From Pseudomonas sp. 21 (GTDB taxonomy: Bacteria; Pseudomonadota; Gammaproteobacteria; Pseudomonadales; Pseudomonadaceae), in NCBI RefSeq assembly GCF_000955805.1, contig NZ_JYOA01000001.1, positions 285,235 through 349,234 on the forward strand: a DNA stretch of 64,000 nt, given 5' to 3'. A program made the position numbers and the translations under genes. Shown here piece by piece: positions 54,906 to 63,801 of the stretch. Below the pieces are notes generated by a model. That model was not told the DNA's origin, did no database searches, and saw nothing but the letters and a program-made list of their open reading frames with translations. Position 1 is the stretch's first letter; every line of letters starts with the position of its first letter.

Positions 54906-55277
54906 AGGTTCGCGAGCAAGGACTAGGCGTCCCCCTCGGTCCTACAGCCGCTTGGCAAGCGCCGTAGGAGCGGGCTCCGTCCGCGATCGACTCACCGCCA
55001 CTCTGGTCGACCCGGGAGCCGGGGGGATTCCATCGCGGACAGAGTCCGCTCCTACTAAATGGCTGCCGTCAAACACCTCGATCTGTTCCGCCTTCCGCAG
55101 TACCGGCAGGCCGTACGTCTGCACAAACTCCGCTGCAGGTGGAAAGGGCTATAACTAGCGAACCGAAACGGCGAGCTGCCCGGGATAAACCCTGCAACAG
55201 CCGCCCCTATTGGCATTCCCCATTTGCCCGGATCAGGCGCCCCAGCCTGATCGGCGCCCGCGGCGCGGAGCGGTTTG
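54906..55277. repeat. REP-rich intergenic region
   Basis: About 385 bp between the cupin and transglycosylase genes. A degraded copy of the GTTCGCGAGCAAG family lies at 54909-54946. A GTAGGAGCGGG/CTCCTAC inverted pair has arms 54964-54987 and 55032-55055 with a long spacer. Minus-strand bases about 55060-55130 read EFVQTYGLPVLRKAEQIEVF, a short open stretch ending in the REP that could be a gene remnant; I do not recognise it. Confidence 0.65.
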
Positions 55278-56102
55278 ATGAGTTCCAGAACCTGGCGATG
55301 GGCTCGCAGGAGCCTTCCTGGCTGCATCGGACTGGCATTGCTGGTCGCGCCGCTTTACGCCAACGCCCTGTTCAGATGCCAGGCCCACGACGGGACCGTC
55401 AGCCACACCAGCCACGCCGTTGCCGGCGCCCACTGCGTTCCTCAAGGCGGCAAAGTGGCTCAGACCGGCAAGGCGGGCACGACTGCCGGCGCCCGGTCAA
55501 AGGCCGCGCCAGCGTCAGCACGCAGGGACGAGCCAGGTGCAGGGCGGGTTCGGGTCTACACCTTCGTCCACAAGGGCGTTCGCCAGTATGTGAGCCGCCG
55601 CCCCGTCGGCATTTCAGCGCGGGTCGATGTGATCGATGTGTATTACATCAAGGGCTGCTACCTGTGCATGGCGCCAAAGGATTTCAACGTCGCCACACTG
55701 CGCCTGGACACCCGCTCCTATCGTCGGGAAATCGAGGCTGCATCGGTGCGCTATGGCGTCGACCGGGCGCTGGTGCGCGCGGTGATCCATGCCGAATCGG
55801 CCTTCCAGCCCAACGCCATTTCCATTGCCGGCGCCCAGGGCCTGATGCAGCTGATGCCCGACACCGCCGAGCGCTTCAACGTCAGCGATCCGTTCGATGC
55901 ACGGCAGAACATCCGTGGTGGCGTGCGCTACCTGGCGTGGCTGCTCAAGCGCTTCAACGGCAACCAGAGGTTAGCGCTGGCCAGTTACAACGCGGGTGAA
56001 ATGACGGTCGACAAGTACAACGGGATACCGCCCTACGCCGAGACACAAACCTACGTCGCCCGCGTGCAGTCCCTGACCGAGCGCTATCGCAATCATCCGT
56101 AG
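55278..56102 (+). CDS. Lytic transglycosylase, SLT domain (family 1)
   Basis: A 274-residue exported murein transglycosylase: signal sequence (CIGLALLVAPLYANA), DUF4124-like FRCQAHDGTVSHTSHAVAGAHC, linker, and a C-terminal SLT domain at about 150-265 with catalytic Glu in VIHAESAFQPNAIS, GLMQLMP, then NIRGGVRYLAWLL and ALASYNAGE. It cleaves peptidoglycan to 1,6-anhydro-muropeptides. GGAG lies seven bases before ATG 55278 (a TTG sits just ahead). It is flanked by REP pairs on both sides, so it is an independent unit. Confidence 0.9.
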   Translation: MSSRTWRWARRSLPGCIGLALLVAPLYANALFRCQAHDGTVSHTSHAVAGAHCVPQGGKVAQTGKAGTTAGARSKAAPASARRDEPGAGRVRVYTFVHKGVRQYVSRRPVGISARVDVIDVYYIKGCYLCMAPKDFNVATLRLDTRSYRREIEAASVRYGVDRALVRAVIHAESAFQPNAISIAGAQGLMQLMPDTAERFNVSDPFDARQNIRGGVRYLAWLLKRFNGNQRLALASYNAGEMTVDKYNGIPPYAETQTYVARVQSLTERYRNHP

Positions 56103-56159
56103 GGCGGCCCATCCGAACGGTTAATCCGTCCCACGTTTGCAAAAGCGGGCGCGGCGGGC

Positions 56160-56251
56160 GTAGGAGCGGACTCCGTCCGCGATGGGTTTGCCCGCGCGCC
56201 ATGGCCTGCCGGAGCGGTGATGAATCGATCGCGGACGAAGTCCGCTCCTAC
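56160..56251. repeat. Inverted REP pair (family GTAGGAGCGG)
   Basis: Arms 56160-56183 and 56228-56251 (GTAGGAGCGGACTCCGTCCG ... complementary) between the convergent transglycosylase and deacetylase genes. Likely a shared transcription barrier. Confidence 0.78.
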
Positions 56252-56278
56252 GCCAGGCCCACCCCTGCGCCCTACCGC

Positions 56279-57385
56279 TCAGCCGAACTTCCACCCCGCC
56301 ACCGCCAGTCGCGCATCCAGCGCGGCGAGGTCGGCCTCCGCCCGCGCTGCCGGTTCCGGCATGTAGGCCAGCGGATCGGGTAGCGAGGACGGCAGGCCAA
56401 GGAAGCCTTCGGTCGCCGCGTGCAGGCAGTACGCGCTGTACGCCGGGTTGTAGCCGCCCTCCTGCACCACCAGCAGCCGCCCATCGCACAACTCGTCGGC
56501 CAGCGCACGGGCACGGCGGGCGAGGCGGTTGAAGCCCTGCATGGTCACCAGTTGGCGGCCGTTGGGGTCGAACTGCGAGGCGTCCAGGCCGTTGGCGATG
56601 ATCAGCAGGTCCGGCTTGAAGGCGCGCAGCGCCGGCTCGACGAAGCGGCTGAAGACCATCTCGTAGAGCTGGTCGCCCGAGCCCATCGGCAGCGGCAGGT
56701 TGAGGTTGCTGCCCAGCCCGGCGCCATAGCCGCGTTCGTCCACAGCGCCGGTCTGCGGGTGGCTCGGGCCCCAGGCGCCGTGGTCCATGTGCAGCGACAC
56801 GGTGAACACCGAGGGATCGTCGTAGAAGCCTTCCTGCGTGCCGTTGCCGTGGTGTACGTCCCAGTCGACGATGGCGACGCGTTCCAGGCCGGCCGCCTGG
56901 GCCGCGCGTGCGGCGACCCCGGCGTGGTTGAAGAAGCAGTAGCCGTCGGCCATGGCCGGCGCGGCGTGGTGACCCGGCGGGCGCACCAGGGCCATGGCCG
57001 GATGGCCGCTGGCCAATACGCTTTCCAGCGCCGCCAGGCTGGTGCCGGCCGCGGCCAGCAACCCGGCGAGGCTGCCGGCGGACATCAGCGTGGTGCTGCT
57101 GAAACGCTTGCCGGCGGCGTCCGCCGCGAAGATGCCGCGCAGGTAGTCGGCATCGTGGAAGCTCAGCAGATCTTCTTCGCTGGCGTGGCGGCCTTCGTGC
57201 CAGCGCAACGAGCTGGCGACCGGCCCGCGCTGGAGGATGGCACGCATGTTGAGCAGCCGGGGATTGCTCTCCGGGTGCAGCAGCTGTTCGGCCAGCAGGT
57301 CGCTGGGCGGCGCCTCGAACACGCCGGCGGCGGTGTCGTGGCGCAGCACGTCGTCGTGCCAGAAAACATCCATCGTGTGACTCAT
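56279..57385 (-). CDS. HDAC-family acetylpolyamine amidohydrolase
   Basis: A 368-residue class II HDAC-like deacetylase. Active-site residues: His 139-His 140 (RPPGHHA), zinc ligands Asp 176 and His 178 in DWDVHHGNGTQ, Asp 268 in ANGLDAS, and Tyr 312 in EGGYNPAY. In pseudomonads, such AphA-like enzymes deacetylate N-acetyl-putrescine or -cadaverine. ATG 57385 has GAGGG upstream. It is downstream of the M24 gene and the ABC importer on the same strand, so the group imports and deacylates an amide-linked amine. Confidence 0.9.
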   Translation of the reverse strand: MSHTMDVFWHDDVLRHDTAAGVFEAPPSDLLAEQLLHPESNPRLLNMRAILQRGPVASSLRWHEGRHASEEDLLSFHDADYLRGIFAADAAGKRFSSTTLMSAGSLAGLLAAAGTSLAALESVLASGHPAMALVRPPGHHAAPAMADGYCFFNHAGVAARAAQAAGLERVAIVDWDVHHGNGTQEGFYDDPSVFTVSLHMDHGAWGPSHPQTGAVDERGYGAGLGSNLNLPLPMGSGDQLYEMVFSRFVEPALRAFKPDLLIIANGLDASQFDPNGRQLVTMQGFNRLARRARALADELCDGRLLVVQEGGYNPAYSAYCLHAATEGFLGLPSSLPDPLAYMPEPAARAEADLAALDARLAVAGWKFG

Positions 57386-57549
57386 CAGAAGCCCTCGGTT
57401 TACTTCACTGCGCGCGCAGGCGCAGACACGCTTCAACTAAATCCATACGGGTTTGCATTCAGCCGGAGAACCAGGCGGGCGGCCGAAGACAGTGCTTCCA
57501 GCACGGCGGGGCCGCCCAACGACGTTATACGGCTGAAGGCGAGCCCGTA

Positions 57550-58701
57550 TCAGTCGATGATCGTCAGCTCGGGCGGCAGCTCCGACAGGCTCGCCGAACC
57601 CTTCTCGCCGCACAGCACGGTGTCGCCGAGCTTGATGCCGAAGCCTTCGTTGTACAAGGACAGGTTGGGCTCGATGGAGAACGACATGTTCGGCTGGAAC
57701 ACGTGGTCGTCGGCCTCGTCCACCATCATCGCTTCCAGCCAGGTCGGCGGGTACGCCAGGCCCAGGCTGTAGCCGATGCGGTGCACGCGGGTGCGCGAGA
57801 GGTCGATGCGGTCGAGGATCTGGTTGCACACGCGGTTGGCCTCGCCCACCGGGGTGCCCGGCTTGGCGATCTCGATGGCGGCGTTGAAGGCCTCGGTGAG
57901 CAGGGTCGCGACTTCCTTCACGCGCGGGCTGGGTTTGCCGATCACTGCGGTGCGCATGAGGATGGCGTGGTAGCGGTTGCACACGCCGGCGTGTTCGAGG
58001 ATTACCACGTCGCCATGGCTGATGGTCTGGCGGTGCGGCATGGCGTGGGTCATGGTGCTGCGGCGGCCGGTGGCGCACATCGGGCTGATCGCCGAGTACT
58101 CGCTGCCGGCGCGGCCCAGGGCGTTGGCGACGATGCCGGCCACTTCCACCTCGGAGATGCCCGGACGCAGCGCCTCGAAGGCGGCCAGCATGCCCTGGTC
58201 GGCCATGCGCGCGGCGCTGCGCTGGTACTCGATTTCCTCGGCGGTCTTGATCAGGCGGTTCTCGGCGACCAGGGGGCCGGCGTCCTCGAAGCGAGCCTCG
58301 GGCATGTAGCCCAGCAGCGCGTTGTACTGCGCCGGAGAGAAAGTCGAGGCGGTCATTTCCAGGCCGATGCGCGCCTGGGACAGGCCCGCCTGGGCCAGCA
58401 CGTCGGCGACGATCTTCAGCGGGTCCTGCTTGGCGATGTCATAGAAGATCGCCTCGTTGATGCACGACAGCTCCCAGGTGCAGGGCTCTTCGCTGGTGCG
58501 GGTGAGGAACACCGGCTCGGCCAGCTTCGGCGAGATGATCAGCGCCTGGTACCAGAGGAAGCCCAGGCTGTCGAAGCCGCTCAGGTAGTTGATGTTGTCC
58601 GGGTAGTTGACCACCAGGGCGTCCAGGCCACGGTCGGCCATGCGGCGTTTGACGGCTTCGACGCGTTGACGGTAGGTGCGAGCGGGGAAAGCAGTAAGCA
58701 T
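57550..58701 (-). CDS. M24-family creatinase/ectoine-hydrolase-like C-N hydrolase
   Basis: A 383-residue pita-bread-fold protein with a creatinase N-terminal domain (TYRQRVEAVKRRMADRGLDA ... INYLSGFDS). The five M24 metal ligands are not conserved: the Asp-Asp strand is VILEHAGVCNRYHAILMRT (Glu 236, no second Asp), and the last Glu is replaced in GIKLGDTVLC. His 219 (MTHAM) and Glu 344 (SIEPN) remain. Loss of metal ligands with a retained His is the creatinase/DoeA pattern, pointing to metal-free C-N hydrolysis instead of peptidase action. GGAG precedes ATG 58701. Confidence 0.85.
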   Translation of the reverse strand: MLTAFPARTYRQRVEAVKRRMADRGLDALVVNYPDNINYLSGFDSLGFLWYQALIISPKLAEPVFLTRTSEEPCTWELSCINEAIFYDIAKQDPLKIVADVLAQAGLSQARIGLEMTASTFSPAQYNALLGYMPEARFEDAGPLVAENRLIKTAEEIEYQRSAARMADQGMLAAFEALRPGISEVEVAGIVANALGRAGSEYSAISPMCATGRRSTMTHAMPHRQTISHGDVVILEHAGVCNRYHAILMRTAVIGKPSPRVKEVATLLTEAFNAAIEIAKPGTPVGEANRVCNQILDRIDLSRTRVHRIGYSLGLAYPPTWLEAMMVDEADDHVFQPNMSFSIEPNLSLYNEGFGIKLGDTVLCGEKGSASLSELPPELTIID

Positions 58702-58791
58702 GGGGACTCCCTCCTCAGGGACAAGGTGCAAGCGACACAGGTGTTGTTGTTTGGGGCCGCCATCGGGCGGCCGTATGCGGGGTTGAAACCG

Positions 58792-59634
58792 TCAGCTGGG
58801 TGGTTGCTGTCGCGCCAGGTACAGGCGCACCAGCATCACCACCAGGGTGAGGACGATCATCAGGGTGGACACGGCGGCAATCGCCGGGTCGAGGTTGTAG
58901 CGCAGGCCGTCCCAGATGCGCTTGGGCAGCGTCACCACGTTCAGGCCGCTGGTGAACAGGGTCACCACCACCTCTTCCCAGCTCATCACGAAGCCCATGA
59001 AGAAGCTGCCGAGCACGCCGCCGCGCACATTGGGCAGCAGCACGTTCCACAGCGTCGGCCAGAGCCCGGCACCGAGGGAGCGCGAGGCCTTGTACAGGCT
59101 CTGGTCGAGCCGCGCGTAGGCCACCAGCAGGGCGATCACCGAGTACGGCAGCGCCATCAGCAGGTGGCCGAAACCGACGCCCAGCAGGCTGTCGAGCACG
59201 CCCAGGCGCGCGTCGAGGTAGTAGATCGACATGGCCGAGACCACCTGCGGCACGATCATCGGCAGCAGCACGATGGCGGTCAGCAGGGTGCGGTGCCGGC
59301 GCTGCAGCCAGATGCCGGTGGCGAACAGGAAGGCCAGCGCCGTGGCCAGCGCGCCGACCACGAGGGCCAGGCCCAGGCTCTGCAGAATCGACACCAGCCA
59401 GGCGCCGTCGAACAGCGTCGCATAGTGGCGCAGCGACCAGCCGCCGTCCGGGAAGGCCAGGTAGCGCTGGTTGCCGAACGACAGCGGGACGATCACCAGG
59501 ATCGGCAGCAGCAGGAACAGCGCGGACAGCGCCAGGGCGGCCCAGGACAGCCAGCGGCCGACCTGCGGGCGTGGCAGTTGCGGCTTTTTCACGCCCTTGG
59601 GCATGGCGGAGAGATAGGTTCCCTGCGGAGTCAC
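58792..59634 (-). CDS. ABC transporter permease (PotC-like), second system
   Basis: A 280-residue permease with about six spans and EAA loop LYKASRSLGAGLWPTLWNV. GTG 59634 has GGAGG about eight bases ahead and overlaps the PotB-like stop by 4 bp (GTGA), so it is preferred to ATG 59604, which has no Shine-Dalgarno. It forms a heterodimer with the next protein. Confidence 0.9.
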   Translation of the reverse strand: MTPQGTYLSAMPKGVKKPQLPRPQVGRWLSWAALALSALFLLLPILVIVPLSFGNQRYLAFPDGGWSLRHYATLFDGAWLVSILQSLGLALVVGALATALAFLFATGIWLQRRHRTLLTAIVLLPMIVPQVVSAMSIYYLDARLGVLDSLLGVGFGHLLMALPYSVIALLVAYARLDQSLYKASRSLGAGLWPTLWNVLLPNVRGGVLGSFFMGFVMSWEEVVVTLFTSGLNVVTLPKRIWDGLRYNLDPAIAAVSTLMIVLTLVVMLVRLYLARQQPPS

Positions 59635-60482
59635 AGCTCAGCCCTCCCGAGCAGGCGGCGGTAGCCGATGAGTTGTCCGAACAGCAGCGCGCAACCGACC
59701 ACCAGCAGCATCAGCACGATGCTCAGCGCGGCGCCCAGGCCCCAGTTGGAGAGCTGGAACATCTGCACGTAGATGTACTCCGCGAGCATCGCCGCCTTGC
59801 CGCCGCCCAGCAGCGCCGGGGTGACGAAGCAGCCGAGGCTGAAGACGAAGACGATGGCCGATGCGGCGACCACGCCCGGCAGCGTCAGCGGGATGAAGAT
59901 GTCCTTCAGCGTCTGCCAGTGGCTGGCGCCCAGGCTGCTGGATGCGCGCAGCAGGCTGTCGTCCACCTGCTTGAGCGACGACAGCAGCGGCAGCACCGCA
60001 TAGGGCACCATGAAGTGCACCATGCCGATCAGCGCGCCCAGTTCGTTGCGCACCAGCGGCGGCGGCGCGTCGAACCAGCCGGTGGCCATCAGCCCCTGGC
60101 TGACCAGCCCACCGTTGCGCAGCAACACCAGCCAGGCGAAGGCGCGGATCAGCATCGACAGCCAGAACGGCAGCAGCACGAAGAGCTCGATCAATTGCCG
60201 GCCGCGCGGCGTCGCGAAACGCCAGCGGTAGGCGATCAGGTAGGCGATGGCCACGCTGATCGCGGTGGTCAGCAGGCAGATGCGCAAGGTGCGCCAGATC
60301 ACTGCCTGCAGGTTGGCGTTGTCGGCGATCGCCGCGTAGTTCTGCGTGCCCCACTCCGGCAGGCTGAAGCTCCAGCCCAGCACGCCGAGGGTCGGCAGCA
60401 GGTAGCCGACGATCACCAGCAGCGGCAGAGGCAGGATCAGCAGGCCGTAGACCGGCAGCACGCCCGGTGCGAAACGTCGCAT
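59631..60482 (-). CDS. ABC transporter permease (PotB-like), second system
   Basis: A 283-residue permease with a first span PLPLLVIVGYLLPTLGVLGW and EAA loop LLRASSSLGASHWQTLKD. ATG 60482 lies 1 bp after the binding-protein stop; GTG 60491 is an alternative. GGTGG lies before the ATG. Confidence 0.9.
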   Translation of the reverse strand: MRRFAPGVLPVYGLLILPLPLLVIVGYLLPTLGVLGWSFSLPEWGTQNYAAIADNANLQAVIWRTLRICLLTTAISVAIAYLIAYRWRFATPRGRQLIELFVLLPFWLSMLIRAFAWLVLLRNGGLVSQGLMATGWFDAPPPLVRNELGALIGMVHFMVPYAVLPLLSSLKQVDDSLLRASSSLGASHWQTLKDIFIPLTLPGVVAASAIVFVFSLGCFVTPALLGGGKAAMLAEYIYVQMFQLSNWGLGAALSIVLMLLVVGCALLFGQLIGYRRLLGRAEL

Positions 60483-60483
60483 C

Positions 60484-61605
60484 TCAGCCACCGATCAGCG
60501 CGAGGTAGCGCTCCAGGGTTTCACCGTAGTGTTCCGCGTGCCACTTGTTGTTCAGCGACACCTGCTTCTTCAGGTTGTCCGGCGCGGTGGGGTTGATCGC
60601 CTGCAACTGGGCGCTGAGCAGGTCGTTGGCCGCAAGATTCACCGGGCCCATGTTGTAGACCTCCATGAGCTTGGCCTGCACGTCCGGCCGCAGCGCGTAG
60701 GCGATGAACTCCATGGCGGCCTTGGCGCCGGCCGGGTTGCCCTTGGGCACCATCCACACCGAGGGCGAGACGATGCCGCCGTCGAAGCTCCAGTCGATCT
60801 TGCCGCCGGTGTCGTTCTTCACCAGCTCGGCGCGGGTGTGCCACATCTGCGCCATGCTCACTTCGCCATCGCGGATCAGCTGCTGCGACTCGGCTCCGGT
60901 GGACCAGTGGGTGGCGATGTGCGGCAGCAACTCCTCGATCTTGCGCAGGGCGCGGTCCACGTCCAGCGGGTAGAGCTGCTCCGGCGGCACGCCGTCGGCC
61001 AGCAGCGCGCATTCGAGGTTGGCGCTCATCCATTTGTAGAGGGTGCGTTTGCCCGGGTACTTCTTCACGTCCCAGAAGTCGGCCCAGGACTTGGGCGGGT
61101 TCTTGCCGAACTGCTCGTGGTCGTAGCCGATCACGTAGCTGTAGGTGTAGTTGGCGAGGCCGAAATCATGCACGTCGCCGTAGCCGATCAGCGACTTGTC
61201 GACGATGCCGAAGTCGATGGGCGCGAGGAACTTGTCCTTGCCCAGGCGGTAGGACGAATACATCTCGCCGTCGCACACGTCCCAGCGCACCGCGCCGCTG
61301 CTGACCTGGGTTTTCAGCGCGCCCTCGGTGGGGCCGCTGCCATCGATCTTCAGCGCCAGCCCGGCCACCTCGTTGAAGCCGCCGAAGCTCTTCTCGAAGG
61401 CCGGTACCGCATCGCCGCCCCAGTTGGCCACCACCAGGTTGCCGCCGGCAGCGAAGGCGCGGCCACCGGTGCCGAACGGCAAGGCGCTGGCGGCGGCGAG
61501 CAGCAGCAGGCTGCGGTTGAAATCGCGGCGGCTGATGCCGGCGCGCTCGCCCTTCTGGGCGGCGATTTCGATGGCGTCTTCGATGAAGCCTTGGCGTTCT
61601 TTCAT
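60484..61605 (-). CDS. Polyamine-type substrate-binding protein with Tat-like signal, second system
   Basis: A 373-residue SBP_bac_8 protein. The long N-region with GISRRDFNRSLLLLAAASAL (twin-arginine R-R-D-F) and AFA cleavage site suggests Tat export, unlike the Sec-exported protein of the first system. VVANWGGDAVPAFEKSFGGF and YTYSYVIGYDHEQFG resemble PotD/AotJ-like binders. GGGGAG precedes ATG 61605. It lies 39 bp from the ATPase gene. Confidence 0.89.
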   Translation of the reverse strand: MKERQGFIEDAIEIAAQKGERAGISRRDFNRSLLLLAAASALPFGTGGRAFAAGGNLVVANWGGDAVPAFEKSFGGFNEVAGLALKIDGSGPTEGALKTQVSSGAVRWDVCDGEMYSSYRLGKDKFLAPIDFGIVDKSLIGYGDVHDFGLANYTYSYVIGYDHEQFGKNPPKSWADFWDVKKYPGKRTLYKWMSANLECALLADGVPPEQLYPLDVDRALRKIEELLPHIATHWSTGAESQQLIRDGEVSMAQMWHTRAELVKNDTGGKIDWSFDGGIVSPSVWMVPKGNPAGAKAAMEFIAYALRPDVQAKLMEVYNMGPVNLAANDLLSAQLQAINPTAPDNLKKQVSLNNKWHAEHYGETLERYLALIGG

Positions 61606-61644
61606 TGTGATTGCTCCCCGATCGTTGTTTTCGTTATGCGAATG

Positions 61645-62724
61645 TCAGGCGGACAACAGGTGGCAGTGCTGCGGCGACCAGCTGCACCAGTAGCGCTGGC
61701 CGCTGCGCAGATCGGCCAGCAGCGGGTGCGCGACCGGCAGGCGCAGGTCGAGGCGCTCGCCCTGCTCCAGGGTCAGTTCGAGGTTGACGTGGGCACCCTG
61801 GTACGTGGCGTTGCCGACGGTGGCGCACAGGCCGTTGTCGCGGCCAGCATCCTGTAGCGGGCGCAGGTCGATATGCTCCGGGCGCACCGCCAGCCAGCTC
61901 TTGCCGCCCTGGCTCGCCTGGGCCGAATGAGCCACGCGCAGGTGCTGGCCACGGAAGTCGCAGAGCGTGGCCTCGGCTTCGCGTCGTACCACGCCAACCT
62001 CCAGCAGGTTGGTGTCGCCGAGGAAGTTGGCGACGAAGCGGCTGGCCGGGCGCTCATAGACTTCGCGCGGCGTGCCGACCTGTTCCAGGCGGCCCTTGTT
62101 GAACACGGCGATGCGGTCGGACAGCGCCAGGGCTTCTTCCTGGTCGTGGGTGACGAAGACGAAGGTGGTGCCGAAGTCCTTGTGCATGCGCGCCAGCTCG
62201 CCCTGCATTTCCTGGCGCAGGCGGCGGTCAAGGGCGGACAGCGGTTCGTCGAGCAGCAACAGCTTGGGTTTGAACACCAATGCACGGGCCAGCGCCACGC
62301 GCTGCTGCTGGCCGCCGGACAGCTGGGCGATGCCGCGATTGCCCATACCGGCCAGGCCGACGCGCTCCAGCACCTCGGCCACCCGGCGCTCGATCTCCGC
62401 GCCCGGCACCTTGCGGATGCGCAGCGGGTAGGCGACGTTCTGCGCCACGCTCATGTGCGGGAACAGCGCGTAGCCCTGGAACACCACGCCGAAATCGCGC
62501 TGGTCCGGCGACAGCTGGGTGATGTCGCGGCCGTCCATCTCGATATGCCCTTCGCTGGGCTCGACGAAGCCGGCGAGCATCATCAGCGTGGTGCTCTTGC
62601 CCGAGCCCGATGGGCCGAGCAGCGTGAGGAATTCGCCCTGGCGAATGCTCAGGCTGAGGTCGCTCAGGACCTGCAGGTTGCCGTAGCGCTTGCCCAGGCC
62701 GAGCAAGTCGACGAAATGCTGCAT
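61645..62724 (-). CDS. ABC transporter ATP-binding protein (PotA-like), second system
   Basis: A 359-residue ATPase with Walker A GPSGSGKST near 37-45, LSGGQQQRVA, Walker B LLLLDEPLSALD and H-loop FVTHDQEEAL, plus a C-terminal TOBE-type domain. GGAGA precedes ATG 62724. It is the first gene of the minus-strand operon potA-D-B-C-like, M24, HDAC, and is divergent from a LysR gene with an inverted repeat between. Confidence 0.93.
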   Translation of the reverse strand: MQHFVDLLGLGKRYGNLQVLSDLSLSIRQGEFLTLLGPSGSGKSTTLMMLAGFVEPSEGHIEMDGRDITQLSPDQRDFGVVFQGYALFPHMSVAQNVAYPLRIRKVPGAEIERRVAEVLERVGLAGMGNRGIAQLSGGQQQRVALARALVFKPKLLLLDEPLSALDRRLRQEMQGELARMHKDFGTTFVFVTHDQEEALALSDRIAVFNKGRLEQVGTPREVYERPASRFVANFLGDTNLLEVGVVRREAEATLCDFRGQHLRVAHSAQASQGGKSWLAVRPEHIDLRPLQDAGRDNGLCATVGNATYQGAHVNLELTLEQGERLDLRLPVAHPLLADLRSGQRYWCSWSPQHCHLLSA

Positions 62725-62807
62725 GGCGGGTCTCCAGCCGTTTTTCTTGTTGATCGGTGTTGGCTTGGTGCTTTTTTTTGTATTGGCTTGAGGCCATCTT
62801 CTGTGCA

Positions 62808-62859
62808 AATTTAACTAACGACAATTCAATAGATTTCCGCCTGAATCGTTAGTCAAATT
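62808..62859. promoter_or_regulatory. Inverted repeat in divergent potA-like/lysR gap
   Basis: AATTTAACTAACGA (62808-62821) and TCGTTAGTCAAATT (62846-62859) pair at 13 of 14 positions with a 24-bp spacer. The AT-rich dyad just upstream of the LysR gene fits a LysR recognition site controlling both directions. Confidence 0.6.
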
Positions 62860-62877
62860 CACACATAAAGGTCTTCC

Positions 62878-63771
62878 ATGCGTCAGAACAGTGCGTTCCG
62901 AATGCCCTCCCTCATCGCCCTGCGCGCTTTCGAGGCGCTGGTCCGCCAGGGCAGCATCAGCCGTGCGGCGCTGGAGCTGCACGTCACCCACGGGGCGGTC
63001 AGCCACCAGGTGAAGAAGCTGGAAGAAGAGCTGGGCATGGCGCTGGTGGAGCGCCAGGGCAAGGGCGTGAAACTGACCGCCGCCGGGCGCCAGCTGAGCC
63101 AGCAGATCAGCAGCGCCTTCGACCAGTTGCGCGACATCCGCCGCGCCCTGCCCAGCGAGGAACCCGCCGGCGAACTGCGCATCGCCTGTGCCCCGGCGCT
63201 GCTGGCGCGGGTGTCGTCGTTGCTGGAGAAATTCCTGCGCAACTACCAGGAAGTCGCCCTGCACCTGCTGCCGATGAGCAGCGACCTGGGCCAGGTGGAC
63301 ATGGTGATTTCCTTCGGCGAGACGCACATCGAAGGCCAGCGCTTCGCCGCGCTGGGCGACATCCGCTACTTCCCGGTGTGCAGCCCGCGCCTGCTCAACA
63401 CCCAGGAACACCTGCGCAAACCCCGCGACCTGGCGCGCCAGGTGCTATTGCACGAGGACGACGGCTTCGACTGGAGCCGCTACTTCCTCGCTGCCGGCGT
63501 ACCCGGCCTGCAGGCGCGGCAGAACGTCTTCCTGCCTGACGCCTACCTGACCATCCGCGCCGCGCTGGCCGGCGGCGGCGTGACCATCAGCGACCATATC
63601 CTGGCCGGCGAGGAGTTGGCGGAAGGCCGGCTGGTGCGCCTGTTCGACATCGACTTCCCGGCGCCCCACCCCTACTTCCTGATCATCCCGCCCCACGGCA
63701 ACCAGGCCCTGGCGCGGGAGTTCGCCGACTGGCTGCTGCACGAGCTGGAGGCGATTCCGGCGTTTGATTGA
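62878..63771 (+). CDS. LysR family regulator (GcvA-like)
   Basis: A 297-residue GcvA-type LysR regulator: MPSLIALRAFEALVRQGSIS, HTH ALELHVTHGAVSHQVKKLEE, and effector domain from about 98. It is divergent from the PotABCD-like operon, so it is its probable regulator. ATG 62878 is preceded by AAAGGTC. A REP pair follows its stop. Confidence 0.89.
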   Translation: MRQNSAFRMPSLIALRAFEALVRQGSISRAALELHVTHGAVSHQVKKLEEELGMALVERQGKGVKLTAAGRQLSQQISSAFDQLRDIRRALPSEEPAGELRIACAPALLARVSSLLEKFLRNYQEVALHLLPMSSDLGQVDMVISFGETHIEGQRFAALGDIRYFPVCSPRLLNTQEHLRKPRDLARQVLLHEDDGFDWSRYFLAAGVPGLQARQNVFLPDAYLTIRAALAGGGVTISDHILAGEELAEGRLVRLFDIDFPAPHPYFLIIPPHGNQALAREFADWLLHELEAIPAFD

Positions 63772-63801
63772 AATGGGTGAGTCCTCTGCGCCATGCACCC
63801 G

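Noticed and set aside
54942-55124. 60-codon minus-strand frame
   Set aside because: Most of it is translated REP sequence (VGADSVRDG...); at most the first 25 codons could be a remnant of something real.
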